This document shows, piece by piece, positions 29,886-40,199 of a DNA stretch of 64,000 bases. The stretch covers positions 62,001-126,000 of the forward strand of contig JAPLTX010000051.1 in the NCBI GenBank assembly GCA_026397915.1, in the 5' to 3' direction. The stretch is from Verrucomicrobiota bacterium (GTDB lineage: Bacteria > Verrucomicrobiota > Verrucomicrobiia > CAIQCK01). The notes under the pieces were generated by a model. The model ran no database searches. It was given only the letters and a program-made list of their open reading frames with translations, and was not told the origin of the DNA. Both the position numbers and the translations under genes were made by a program. The stretch's first letter is position 1; the number at the start of each line of letters is the position of its first letter.

Positions 29886-30457
29886 GCCTGATGCTCCCGA
29901 TCCTTCATCAGGTAAGGTTTGTCCGCCGGCACACGCTGGAATGCCTGCGGGGGACACGCGATGGCGATCGCGCATTCGTCGCAGTTCACGCAGCGATCGT
30001 GGCGCACTTGCAGGAAGAACGAACCATTGCCGAACAGAACGCAGCCCTTCACGCACTTCGCGCAACCGATGCAAAGTGGCTCGTCTATGGTGTATTCGTA
30101 GTAGGGATCCTCCAGCGCGCGGCGCTTGATTGCGCCGGTCGGGCAAAGCTGGTTTTCGGCGCCGGTGTCGAGACTGATCGGCTCCGGCTCGAAGTAGCCG
30201 GTGCATAGCTTGCAGTAGCCGCACATCGGATAGACCTGCACGCACTTGACCGCCGACGGATGCATCACGCACTCGGTTGCACAGCGCGTGCAGCAAATGC
30301 ACTTGTAGGGATCAATTTGCCACACCGTCCGCTTTGGCTGGCTGCGGCGGAAGAGCAGCGTTGTCGCCGCACCCAGCAGAAACAGGAACGCGCCACGCAC
30401 GGTGCCATTGAAGAACTGGCGTCGCGAGGACTCCGGTTTGGTGATCGGTGCGCTCAT
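29882..30457 (-). CDS. 4Fe-4S ferredoxin-type protein, NapG/MauM-like
   Basis: CICCTRCATECVM, CIGCAKCVKGCV, CVNCDECAIAIACP; N-terminal RRQFF-type leader. Confidence 0.85.
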   Translation of the reverse strand: MSAPITKPESSRRQFFNGTVRGAFLFLLGAATTLLFRRSQPKRTVWQIDPYKCICCTRCATECVMHPSAVKCVQVYPMCGYCKLCTGYFEPEPISLDTGAENQLCPTGAIKRRALEDPYYEYTIDEPLCIGCAKCVKGCVLFGNGSFFLQVRHDRCVNCDECAIAIACPPQAFQRVPADKPYLMKDREHQA

Positions 30458-30687
30458 GAACGTTTCGCCGTCCCTCTCACCTCGGCCGCTTGCGGCAAGA
30501 CACACGTCTGTAGCGACACGCAGCCGCGGCAAAGCTTGATCTTCGGACAGTTGGCTTGGTCTGGCGTCGCCGTTCGCCGCGCCGTCAGCACACCGGCCAC
30601 CGCCGCCAGCGCAACCAAGATCGCATAACGCAAACCGCTGCGCAGAAATTCGCGCCGGCCCTGGATTTGTTGGAGAAGCGGGTTCAT
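30454..30687 (-). CDS. Small membrane-anchored Cys-rich protein
   Basis: One TM segment then CPKIKLCRGCVSLQTCVLP; ATGA-type overlaps with both neighbours. Confidence 0.65.
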   Translation of the reverse strand: MNPLLQQIQGRREFLRSGLRYAILVALAAVAGVLTARRTATPDQANCPKIKLCRGCVSLQTCVLPQAAEVRGTAKRS

Positions 30688-31751
30688 TTCTTTCGGGTGA
30701 AGACGCGGACCTCTCGTGTGAACGCGTCCGCCAGCAGGACGCGGCCTGTCGAGTCTACCGCCAGGTCCATGCAGACGCCGCTCACCCCAGCCGTGTGAGG
30801 GTTCTCGATCTGCTTTGGGAAAAGTTCCGGCCCGGCGACGACGCCCTCGAAATCGCCCTTCGTGGAATACACCTTCACGCGCGGCAGACCTTTCTCGCTG
30901 GTCACGAACCGGCCATCAGGCAGGCGCGCGAAGTGAATCGGGTTGCAGCAGCCGCAGAATCCTTTCACGCCAAGACTCTCCTCGCCCCAGAAGCTCTGGA
31001 GATCACCGTCGAACGTGTAGGCTTCGAGCCGGTGCCGTCCCGGATTCACAACCCAAAGCAGTCCGTCCGCACCGACGCTAAGATCGAGATACGGACTCGG
31101 CACGATGAAGCCGGGGATGTGTTTCTCCGGGTTCTTCTTACCAATGCGACCGACCAGTTTACCGGAGAGATCGTAGCGCAACACCACGCGGTTACCCGCA
31201 TCGGCGACGAACACGTCCTTTTCCGCCACCGCCACCGCCGTCAGCACTGCGTCGCTGCCCGCGCTCTTCCATCGCGCATGCTGCGCGCCGGAAGTGTTGA
31301 ACACCTCCACATGGTCTTTCATCCCTACGAAAACGTTTCCCGTCGCGGCCACTGCCAGACAACGCGGCCGGTCGCCCAACTCGAACTCGCTAACGCGCTC
31401 GCCGGCCTTGTTGAACACGCGAACCACCTGATCGCCCGCGGCGTAAACGTGATCCGCCGGGCCGACCGCGATGGCGCGCAACTCCTTGAAGCCCGTGGTG
31501 ATTTTCGCCGCCTCGTCGTATTGGATGAGCGCGGGATCGGTCTTGTAGAACTTCGACAAATCGTAGGTGAATTCGCTGCCGAGGGTGTGCCCGCCGCCGC
31601 CTTTGCCAACGACCGGCTTCTCCGCCTGCGCAGGAAACGACAGCAATCCGCTCGCGCTCCCCAACCCGAACAACGACGCTCCGCCGACGCTCCGCCGCAA
31701 AAACTGGCGTCGCGTGGCCTTCGCCGGACTGTTCAGCGCATCGCTCATCAT
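30684..31751 (-). CDS. NHL-repeat / six-bladed beta-propeller protein with Tat-type signal
   Basis: TRRQFLRRSVGGASLFGLG leader; repeated DHVYAAGDQVVRVFNKAGE, DVFVADAGNRVVLRYDLSGK. Confidence 0.82.
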   Translation of the reverse strand: MMSDALNSPAKATRRQFLRRSVGGASLFGLGSASGLLSFPAQAEKPVVGKGGGGHTLGSEFTYDLSKFYKTDPALIQYDEAAKITTGFKELRAIAVGPADHVYAAGDQVVRVFNKAGERVSEFELGDRPRCLAVAATGNVFVGMKDHVEVFNTSGAQHARWKSAGSDAVLTAVAVAEKDVFVADAGNRVVLRYDLSGKLVGRIGKKNPEKHIPGFIVPSPYLDLSVGADGLLWVVNPGRHRLEAYTFDGDLQSFWGEESLGVKGFCGCCNPIHFARLPDGRFVTSEKGLPRVKVYSTKGDFEGVVAGPELFPKQIENPHTAGVSGVCMDLAVDSTGRVLLADAFTREVRVFTRKK

Positions 31752-31915
31752 TTGTTGTCCAAAAACAACCGCTCGGTCGCCGCGAAACTTGCGTCATCGT
31801 CGCCCCGCTTGCAAGTCTAGGTTTATGCGACGATGCAGCGATGGTCCACCCCTTGACGACCCGCGTTGAACGGCACAAGATACCAACGTCGTCACCGAGC
31901 AAATCGGATCAACAC

Positions 31916-32710
31916 ATGGCTGTCATCACTTTGACCACGGATTTTGGCATGAGCGGCTGGTTCGCCGCGGCAATGAAAGGCGTCATCGCCGGCATCGCGC
32001 CGGACGCGCGCGTTGTGGACGTGACGCACGAGATCGCCGGGCAGGACATCCTCGCCGGTGCGTTTGTGCTTGCGCAATGTTTTCGCAACTTCCCGCGCGA
32101 CACCGTCCACGTCGCCGTCGTGGACCCCGGCGTCGGCTCGCCCCGGCGCGCCATCGCGGTGAAGTCGCAGGATTATTTTTTCCTCGCGCCCGACAACGGG
32201 GTGCTGACACTGGCCCTCGCCTCCGTGGACGATCGCGCCCCGCTGCAAATCCGCTCCATCGAGAACGAGCGGCTTTTCAACCGGCCCGTCAGCCGCACGT
32301 TTCACGGCCGTGACATCTTCGCGCCCGTGGCCGCGCACCTTGCCAAAGGCATTGCGTTCCAAGAAGTCGGCCCGGTCATCGAGAACATCGTCCGGCTGGA
32401 GACCGCTGAGCCGAAGGTGAACAAGAAAGGCATCGAAGGCCGCGTGATGTTCGTGGACCGCTTCGGCAACCTCGTCACCAACATCGCCGCCCACCACCTC
32501 GAACAACTTCCCGGCGAGCCAAAATCGTTCCGCATTGGCTCTCGTTGGAACAACGTTATTCGCAAATTTGGCCGCTTTTACGCTGAAGTGCCCCACGGCA
32601 AAGCCATCGCCATCATCGGCTCCAGTAATCACGTCGAACTGTGCGTCAATCTCGGCAACGCGGCGCAGAAGTTCCGCGCCAAACCAGATGACAAGGTTTA
32701 CGTCTCGTAG
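31916..32710 (+). CDS. SAM hydroxide adenosyltransferase family (DUF62)
   Basis: ITLTTDFGMSGWFAAAMKGVIAGIAP...VVDPGVGSPRRAIAVKS...APDNGVLT...FHGRDIFAPVAAHLA. Confidence 0.92.
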   Translation: MAVITLTTDFGMSGWFAAAMKGVIAGIAPDARVVDVTHEIAGQDILAGAFVLAQCFRNFPRDTVHVAVVDPGVGSPRRAIAVKSQDYFFLAPDNGVLTLALASVDDRAPLQIRSIENERLFNRPVSRTFHGRDIFAPVAAHLAKGIAFQEVGPVIENIVRLETAEPKVNKKGIEGRVMFVDRFGNLVTNIAAHHLEQLPGEPKSFRIGSRWNNVIRKFGRFYAEVPHGKAIAIIGSSNHVELCVNLGNAAQKFRAKPDDKVYVS

Positions 32711-32793
32711 CACCCGCATCTTTCCCGGCGACGTTCCAGCCGCCACCACAGCCTTGCAATTGCCATCCCGCAAACTAACCTTAGCGCTGGTCT

Positions 32794-32813
32794 GCCCCGA
32801 AAGCTTTCGGGGC
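32794..32813. repeat. Perfect 20-bp palindrome GCCCCGAAAGCTTTCGGGGC
   Basis: Read directly from the sequence; intergenic. Confidence 0.95.
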
Positions 32814-32832
32814 GGGTGACCGTTAAAATCCA

Positions 32833-33729
<897 letters not shown>

Positions 33730-33734
33730 GAACG

Positions 33735-34823
33735 ATGAAACCACGTCCACCAACACCCGCAGCCCTTGGCTACCGCATGCCGGCGGAGTGGGAGCCGCAC
33801 GAAGCGACATGGCTGACGTGGCCCCGCGGAGCGGGCGCGAGTTTCCCCGGCAAGTTCGGGCCGGTCCCGGCTTATTGGGTGAAACTGGCCGAGTTGCTCA
33901 GTCCGCACGAGCTGGTCCGCATCGTCGTCCACGACGAGGCACACGAGGAGAAAGTCCGCCGTCTCCTCTCTGCATCCAAAAAGCTCCGCCGCGAGCGTGT
34001 TTCCCTCCATCGCTTCGGCTGCAACGAATGCTGGTGCCGTGACCACGGGCCGATCTTTGTTGTCCGAAAATCAGAAATCAGAAATCAGAAATCAGAAATC
34101 GCTGTCCTCGACTGGCGCTACAACGCCTGGGGCGGCAAGTATCCCCCGTGGAACCTCGACGACGCCATCCGGCGGCGCGCCGCGCAAACTCTCGGCCTGC
34201 CGCTGCTCCCGCCGGGTATGGTGCTCGAAGGCGGTTCCATTGACGTTAACGGACACGGCACGGTGCTCACCACCGAGTCCGTTATGCTCAACAAAAACCG
34301 CAATCCACGCCTCACAAAACGCCAGATCGAGCAGCGTCTCCGCGACTACCTCGGCGTGACCAACATTCTTTGGCTCGGCGATGGCATCGCCGGCGACGAC
34401 ACCGACGGCCACGTGGACGACATCACACGTTTTGTCGGCCCGCGCACGGTCGTCACCTGCGTCGAGGACGATCCCGCCGACGAGAACCACGCGCCGCTGC
34501 ACGACAACCTGAAACGCCTCCGTGCGATGCGCGACCAGGATGGCCGGCCGCTGCGCGTCATCGAGTTGCCCATGCCCGGCCGGCTCGAAGGCCGTGGCCA
34601 GCGCCTGCCCGCCAGCTACGCCAACTTCTACATCGCCAACGACGTGGTCCTCGTGCCGGTTTACTCGCACCGAAACGACAAGCGCGCGACGGCCATCCTC
34701 CAACGATGTTTCCCGAAGCGTCGTGTCATCGCTATCGAATGCACCGACCTCGTCTGGGGCCTCGGCGCGCTGCACTGCGTCACGCAACAGCAACCGCGAG
34801 CTACCTGGCCGGCCGCGCACTGA
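33735..34823 (+). CDS. aguA: Agmatine deiminase
   Basis: MPAEWEPHEATWLTWP, CNECWCRDHGPIFV, WRYNAWGGKYPPWNLDD, GLGALHCVTQQQP. Confidence 0.93.
   Translation: MKPRPPTPAALGYRMPAEWEPHEATWLTWPRGAGASFPGKFGPVPAYWVKLAELLSPHELVRIVVHDEAHEEKVRRLLSASKKLRRERVSLHRFGCNECWCRDHGPIFVVRKSEIRNQKSEIAVLDWRYNAWGGKYPPWNLDDAIRRRAAQTLGLPLLPPGMVLEGGSIDVNGHGTVLTTESVMLNKNRNPRLTKRQIEQRLRDYLGVTNILWLGDGIAGDDTDGHVDDITRFVGPRTVVTCVEDDPADENHAPLHDNLKRLRAMRDQDGRPLRVIELPMPGRLEGRGQRLPASYANFYIANDVVLVPVYSHRNDKRATAILQRCFPKRRVIAIECTDLVWGLGALHCVTQQQPRATWPAAH
34069..34100 (+). repeat. Heptamer array (AATCAGA)x4 in aguA
   Basis: Four perfect 7-bp units encoding RKSEIRNQKSEI in frame. Confidence 0.95.
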
Positions 34824-34886
34824 TTCCCTGATTGTGATTTCCGCGGGGCATCTCTACAGTCCTGCCCGCACGGTCGAGGAATCAGG

Positions 34887-37800
34887 ATGAACAAGGCGAT
34901 CACATTACTTGCTGCCACCGCGCTGGCTGCCATTGCCGCCGGGCCGAAGCCCGCGCCGCAGGAGATTCCCGGCGGCAGATTCCAGCCACCTTCGATGCCA
35001 ATGGCGCCGGGCGTGCCGGTGGTCTATGAGCACAGCGCCGAAGCGGGGCCGGACGAGACGTTCTTCATCGTCGGTGAAAAACTTTCGACCAACCTCGTCG
35101 CTTGGGGCGTCAGCGCATCTGATCCGGTCGGTCAGCAATGGCTGCCGCGAGTGCAGTTTCTCACCGGCGGTTACCTCGCAGCAACATTGCCGGAGAAAGC
35201 GCAAGACGGGCCGTTTGTGGTATGGGTGAAGAACGCCGCCGGTTGCTCCGCGCCGGTCGTGTTGAACGCGCCGCAGCCGTGGTGGTGTTTTCCTAACGTC
35301 GCCTCTGCGAACGACACGGTGCGCGTCTTTGGCCGCAACCTCGCGCGCAGGCCCGACGGCGTGGAGGCGTTTGTCTATATCGCGCAGGCCGGTCGCGCCG
35401 GTGTCTGGGCGGACGTGAACGAAGCGGACAAGTATTCCGTCTCCTTTAGTGTGCCGGAAGGTCTCGCACCGGGCGACCACATGGTTTGGGTTCACGCCGG
35501 CGCGGGCGGCGAGTTTGGTTGGGGCGAGCCAGTAAAGCTGCGCGTGACGGCGGCCGCAGTGGAGAAAGAACCGGCGGTCACGGAGTTGCCGAAGGTGGTG
35601 GAACTCCAGCGCGTGCTCGACGCGGCGGGCAAGCGCGGCGGCGGCGTGGTAAAGCTGCCGGAGGGCACGTTCCAGTTCAGCGGCACGCTGCGCATTCCTA
35701 CGGGCGTCATGCTCAGTGGCGAGGGCATGGACAAGACGAAGCTACAATTGGTCCACGATCCGAATGCGACCTTCGCGCGGCTCGGCGTCAGCGGCTGGGG
35801 TCATGCGCCCGGCGCCGTTCACACGCCTGGCGACACGATGGAATACGCGCTTGACGTGCCGCGAGCCGGCGAGTGGACCGTCTGGCTGCGTTACGCGACG
35901 GAGATGTCGCCTTGGAAGCAGCCGGGCGTCAGCGGAAAGCACGCGCTTATCGTGGACAACGGTGAGCCGGTGCCGCTGGAGAATCTGCCGAACACCGGCA
36001 GCTTCGGCGAATTTAAGTGGGCGAAGTCGGCGACGCTGAAGCTGTCGGCGGGCCTGCACAAGCTCGTTTGGAAAAACGTGAAAGGCGGCGGCATCTCGCT
36101 CGACGCGTTTGTGTTGGCACTCGACCCGGCATTTGTGGCAACGGAGGAGTTGACAAGATCAGGACAGGTGTCCCGCCTGTCCAATCCTTCATCAACGGAC
36201 AAGCGGGACACCTCTGTTACCTTGGACGGACGGGGTGCCTGTCCTGCTTTGATCCTTCAAGCAGAAGACTGCGTGAAGTTCGTCGCGAAGGACGGCTCAC
36301 TGCGGACCGGTGACCACGCGGCGATCTGGCTCAGCGGCGACGGCGCGGCTGTGGAAAACCTGACGTTGCTTGGCAACGCGCAGGTCAATATCGGTGTCGC
36401 GGTCCGTTCGCCAGAGCCGACAACATGGCTGCACAACTGCCGCATTGAGAAAGTGCGCGTCGCCGATTGCGACGGCAAACAGGCCGAGAACTGCGGTGTG
36501 CTCGCGGTTCGCGCCGAGCGCGCTACCGTCGTCGGCAACGAGCTTCGGGGGCGCACTCCATTGTTCATCTCCGGCGCGCGGCAGACCGAGTTCGCGCGGA
36601 ACCGGCTGGTGTCGGTAACGCGTTTCGGCGGCAACGCGGAGGCGGCGATTCTCGGCCGCTGTGAGCCGATCGAGGAGTGCGTCATCGAGGAGAACCTCAT
36701 CGCCTCGCCGCGCGGCGCGGAGGCGGGCGGGCCGACGGCGCGACGGCTGCTGTGGTTTTCGACGGGGCACGGCTCCATCACGCACAACTGGATTTCCGGC
36801 AACGGCGTCGAGGAACCGCGCGGCCCCGGCGCGAGCGTCGGCACGGGCCAGGCGCGCTTCGGCGGCGTGGCTGGCACGGACCAGAACGTCGGCGAGATGA
36901 TTTTGTTCGAGGGCAACCATCGCACCGCCTACTTCGGCCCTCTGGCCGGCGCTGACGGCGCGAGCGTGACGCTGCCGAAGACGTTTCCGCCGACGCCTGA
37001 TGACCGGCTTGGCAGCGTGAAGCGCGAGCAGCTTGCTCGCGACGCTGACAACAACGAGACGCCGTTCTGGCCGCCCGACGTGGACGACGGCACGCCGGAG
37101 CCACCGATGGGCGAATACTACGTCACGGTTTTCAGCGGCGTGGGCCAGGGACAGACGCGGCGCGTGGTGAAGCGCGACGGCGAGCGGCTACTGCTCGACC
37201 GGCCGTGGCGCGTCGCGCCGGCGAAAGGCTCGGTCGTTGCGGTCGGCACAATGTTTTACCGCAACCTCATCGTCGGCAACCACACAGCTGACGGCATGAC
37301 GGGCGTCCAGCTTTGGATTTCGTGCGTTGAGAACGTCATCGCCGGCAACACCATTGCGCGGCAGCGCAAGCCAGGCCTGTTCCTCTACGCCAACGGCACC
37401 ACGCTGGCGTCCTCGATGCCACGCACATGGAACCGCGGCATCAGCCCGCTGTTCTGGAACGTCGCCGAGGGCAACCGCGTCGAGGAATGCAGCGCTGGCG
37501 CGCTCGTCACCAGCGGCGACGCGCCAAAACTGCCGATCGAGTTCCCACGCGCGCTTGGCAACGTGCTGCGGCACAACTCATTCATCCGCAGCCGCAGCGA
37601 CGGTGTGGTCCTCATCAGCCGCAAAGGCGCCGCCAGCGCGGGTGACACGTCGGCGTCGGTGGCCGGCACGGTGGTGGAGTTTAACGTGGTGCGCGATGCT
37701 GCAACCGCTTATCATGCCGCCGGCAGCAGCGATGCGATTGTGTTTCGCCGCAACCACGCGTATTTCTGGTATCCGGTGAACATCTCGACGAACGCACCAG

Positions 37801-37925
37801 TGGCGTTCGCAGTGGACGAGCCGGGCGCGACAGTGGCGATCGAGCAAAACTCGGTGGAAGGCATTCACGGCGGCAGCGAGTCGCGGATAATTCAGGTGAA
37901 GCGCGCGAAGGAAAACGACAGGTGA
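34887..37925 (+). CDS. Secreted right-handed beta-helix (pectate-lyase-like) protein
   Basis: Signal peptide; GGVVKLPEGTFQFSGTLRIPTGVMLSGEGMDKT; NVIAGNTIARQRKPGLFLYANG repeats. Confidence 0.75.
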   Translation: MNKAITLLAATALAAIAAGPKPAPQEIPGGRFQPPSMPMAPGVPVVYEHSAEAGPDETFFIVGEKLSTNLVAWGVSASDPVGQQWLPRVQFLTGGYLAATLPEKAQDGPFVVWVKNAAGCSAPVVLNAPQPWWCFPNVASANDTVRVFGRNLARRPDGVEAFVYIAQAGRAGVWADVNEADKYSVSFSVPEGLAPGDHMVWVHAGAGGEFGWGEPVKLRVTAAAVEKEPAVTELPKVVELQRVLDAAGKRGGGVVKLPEGTFQFSGTLRIPTGVMLSGEGMDKTKLQLVHDPNATFARLGVSGWGHAPGAVHTPGDTMEYALDVPRAGEWTVWLRYATEMSPWKQPGVSGKHALIVDNGEPVPLENLPNTGSFGEFKWAKSATLKLSAGLHKLVWKNVKGGGISLDAFVLALDPAFVATEELTRSGQVSRLSNPSSTDKRDTSVTLDGRGACPALILQAEDCVKFVAKDGSLRTGDHAAIWLSGDGAAVENLTLLGNAQVNIGVAVRSPEPTTWLHNCRIEKVRVADCDGKQAENCGVLAVRAERATVVGNELRGRTPLFISGARQTEFARNRLVSVTRFGGNAEAAILGRCEPIEECVIEENLIASPRGAEAGGPTARRLLWFSTGHGSITHNWISGNGVEEPRGPGASVGTGQARFGGVAGTDQNVGEMILFEGNHRTAYFGPLAGADGASVTLPKTFPPTPDDRLGSVKREQLARDADNNETPFWPPDVDDGTPEPPMGEYYVTVFSGVGQGQTRRVVKRDGERLLLDRPWRVAPAKGSVVAVGTMFYRNLIVGNHTADGMTGVQLWISCVENVIAGNTIARQRKPGLFLYANGTTLASSMPRTWNRGISPLFWNVAEGNRVEECSAGALVTSGDAPKLPIEFPRALGNVLRHNSFIRSRSDGVVLISRKGAASAGDTSASVAGTVVEFNVVRDAATAYHAAGSSDAIVFRRNHAYFWYPVNISTNAPVAFAVDEPGATVAIEQNSVEGIHGGSESRIIQVKRAKENDR
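36161..36246. repeat. Palindromic-arm element inside the beta-helix gene
   Basis: AGGACAGGTGTCCCGCCTGTCC ... GGACAAGCGGGACACCTCTG ... GTGCCTGTCCTG; arms inverted. Confidence 0.8.
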
Positions 37926-40117
37926 AACTCCAAATTCCAAATTCCAAACTCCAAGGAAGCCTCAAACACCAAGCGCCAAGAACGCTCGCACCGACGCGCC
38001 AGCTGTTGAAGCTTGGAGCCTGGAGTTTCTCTGAGACTTGGAGTTTGAAACTTGGATTCTTCGTCGCGTGCGTGTTTTTCGGAACGTTCGGGCATGCCCA
38101 GAACCTTCTGCCAAATCCGAGCTTCGAACTGGGCATGGCTCACTGGAACTGCCAGATCAGCGACGTGGACGCGTTCGCGCGACGGCCGGCGATTGAGTGG
38201 GAAAATCCCGCGCCAGACTTGCGCGGGACTGACGCGGCACATGGGTGGCGCTGCCTGCGCGTGGTGCTGGATGAACATCAGCGGCTGACGATGCGGTCGT
38301 TCTGGCAACCGATGCCGGCCGGCAAGGCGCGGACGTTTTCGATATTCCTTCGCACCGAGACGGGGCCGCGAACCACACCGGCGCCGCAGACGGAACTGGC
38401 GGTCGAGCAGCCCGGTGGCGCGGCGGCGGCGACCGCGTGCCGCGTGTTTCCGATGGCCGCCTGGCAGCGAGTATTTGTGACACAGCCGGCCGCGAAGGCA
38501 ACGAGTGGACAGGCGCGCGTGGTGCTGCGAGCGCGAGGGCCGCAGACGCTGTGGATTGATGCGGCACAGTTGGAAGCAGGCGAGCAAGCCACGCCGTTTG
38601 CGCCGCGGCTGCCGGCGGAGGTTGCGGTAACGTTGGCGCAAACAGAACACTGGTTTACGCCGAGCACGCCGCCGCAGGTCGTGGTGGCGCTGGCTTCTTA
38701 CGCGGCGCAGCCGACAAACGCGTCATGGCAGGTGCGTGTCACCGGGCGTGACTTCAACGAGCATGGTGTTTTCCGCCACGAGATGACGATAGGCACGTTG
38801 AGCAACGGGCTGGGCTCGGCGTCTGTTGCGTTGCCGCTCGGTGCGGCGGGCCACATCGTCGTGGTGGCGGAACTCGACGGTGTCGGATCGCGCGACGAGA
38901 CGGCGTTGGCTATCGCACAACCGTTGGTGGCGCGACCGCCGGGACGCGCGTCGCTGTTTGGCGGAACGGTCCGCTGCCGGCGCGACCATCTGGATGCGGC
39001 GGCCCGGCTGGGCGTGCGCTGGGTGCGGATGCCGCTGGCAACGCAATGGTTCGCCGTCGAGCCGCGGGCCGGGGAATGGCAGTGGTTCGACGAGATACTG
39101 CGTGCGGCGTGGCGGCGTGGGCTGGAAGTGCTCGGCTCGCTCGACGCGTCGGCCTACTGGGAGAACGGCCCACAGGACCGCGGCTCGCAGCCGGAGGAAT
39201 GGGACACTTACGTCCAGCAGACCGTCCATCGTTGCCGGAACTGGGTTCACGCGTGGGAAGTGTGGAACGAGCCGGATCAGCCGGGCTTGCTTGCCGGCCG
39301 CGACGCGGAGGAGCGGTTGCGGAACTACTCGAAGCTGCTGCAACGCACGTATGCGGCTGCAAAGTCAACAGACCCCGGCTGCCTGATCGTCGGCGGCGCG
39401 CTTGGCGATCCGGCGCTCGCGGCAAAACTATTGCAACCCGGCGTGCTCGCCGCGATGGACGCCTTGTCCGTCCATCTGACGCCTGCATCCAGCGCGGCAG
39501 ACCTTGCGGCGGACCCGCCGGTGGCGAAAACGGTGGCTGCGGTCAAGGCAGCCATGCGCGCGCGCGGCGGCGAAAAGCCGGTGTGGATCACGAGCGGCGG
39601 CTTGCGGAACGTGGCCAGCAGTTATCGCGAGCAGGCTCTCGGCCGGCCTGCGGGCAGCGCACGACCGTTGTTGCCGCGTGAAGCGGCGGCGTTGATCGTG
39701 CGGCAACATGTGCTCGCGATGGCGGCCGGCGCGGAGAGATTTTTCTGCGGCTTGGCGTCGCCGTGGAACGCAGCGGACGAGGACCCGGTGAACGGCTTTT
39801 TCGAATACGATGATTCGCCGACAGCGGCGGCGGTGGCTTACTACGTAGCCAACGGCCTGCTCGATGGCGCGACGTTTTTGGCGGAGCGCACGCTGGTGGC
39901 GGGAGCGCGGGCGTTTGAGTTCGAGCGCGCCGGCGACAACGGACGTGTGTTGGTGGCGTGGGCCTTGCCGGAAAAGGGCGTGGAGGTCCAGTTGTCGCCG
40001 GAGTGGACGTCATCGGAGTCGCGGATGGTGGACTTGATGGGCAGCGTGGGGAGGCCGGAGAACCCGCGTGTGCGACTGACGCGCTTGCCAGCGTATTGGG
40101 TGACGACAAAACGGTGA
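37922..40117 (+). CDS. Secreted glycoside-hydrolase-like protein with carbohydrate-binding-like N-terminus and TIM-barrel-like core
   Basis: NLLPNPSFELGMAHW; HAWEVWNEPDQPGL acid/base-type NEP motif; GTG start overlaps upstream stop. Confidence 0.68.
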   Translation: MKLQIPNSKLQGSLKHQAPRTLAPTRQLLKLGAWSFSETWSLKLGFFVACVFFGTFGHAQNLLPNPSFELGMAHWNCQISDVDAFARRPAIEWENPAPDLRGTDAAHGWRCLRVVLDEHQRLTMRSFWQPMPAGKARTFSIFLRTETGPRTTPAPQTELAVEQPGGAAAATACRVFPMAAWQRVFVTQPAAKATSGQARVVLRARGPQTLWIDAAQLEAGEQATPFAPRLPAEVAVTLAQTEHWFTPSTPPQVVVALASYAAQPTNASWQVRVTGRDFNEHGVFRHEMTIGTLSNGLGSASVALPLGAAGHIVVVAELDGVGSRDETALAIAQPLVARPPGRASLFGGTVRCRRDHLDAAARLGVRWVRMPLATQWFAVEPRAGEWQWFDEILRAAWRRGLEVLGSLDASAYWENGPQDRGSQPEEWDTYVQQTVHRCRNWVHAWEVWNEPDQPGLLAGRDAEERLRNYSKLLQRTYAAAKSTDPGCLIVGGALGDPALAAKLLQPGVLAAMDALSVHLTPASSAADLAADPPVAKTVAAVKAAMRARGGEKPVWITSGGLRNVASSYREQALGRPAGSARPLLPREAAALIVRQHVLAMAAGAERFFCGLASPWNAADEDPVNGFFEYDDSPTAAAVAYYVANGLLDGATFLAERTLVAGARAFEFERAGDNGRVLVAWALPEKGVEVQLSPEWTSSESRMVDLMGSVGRPENPRVRLTRLPAYWVTTKR
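37926..38058. repeat. Inverted heptamer pair: AACTCCA/AATTCCA/AATTCCA/AACTCCA ... TGGAGCC/TGGAGTT ... TTGGAGT/TTGAAAC/TTGGATT
   Basis: 7-bp periodicity in both arms; right arm is the reverse-complement type. Confidence 0.75.
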
Positions 40118-40199
40118 AGACGGGGCGGCGTTTTCCGCTGCGCGGCAAGAAATTGTTTGCAATTGGGCCGGTCGTCACTAAGAGTCTTTGGCCCCGGTT

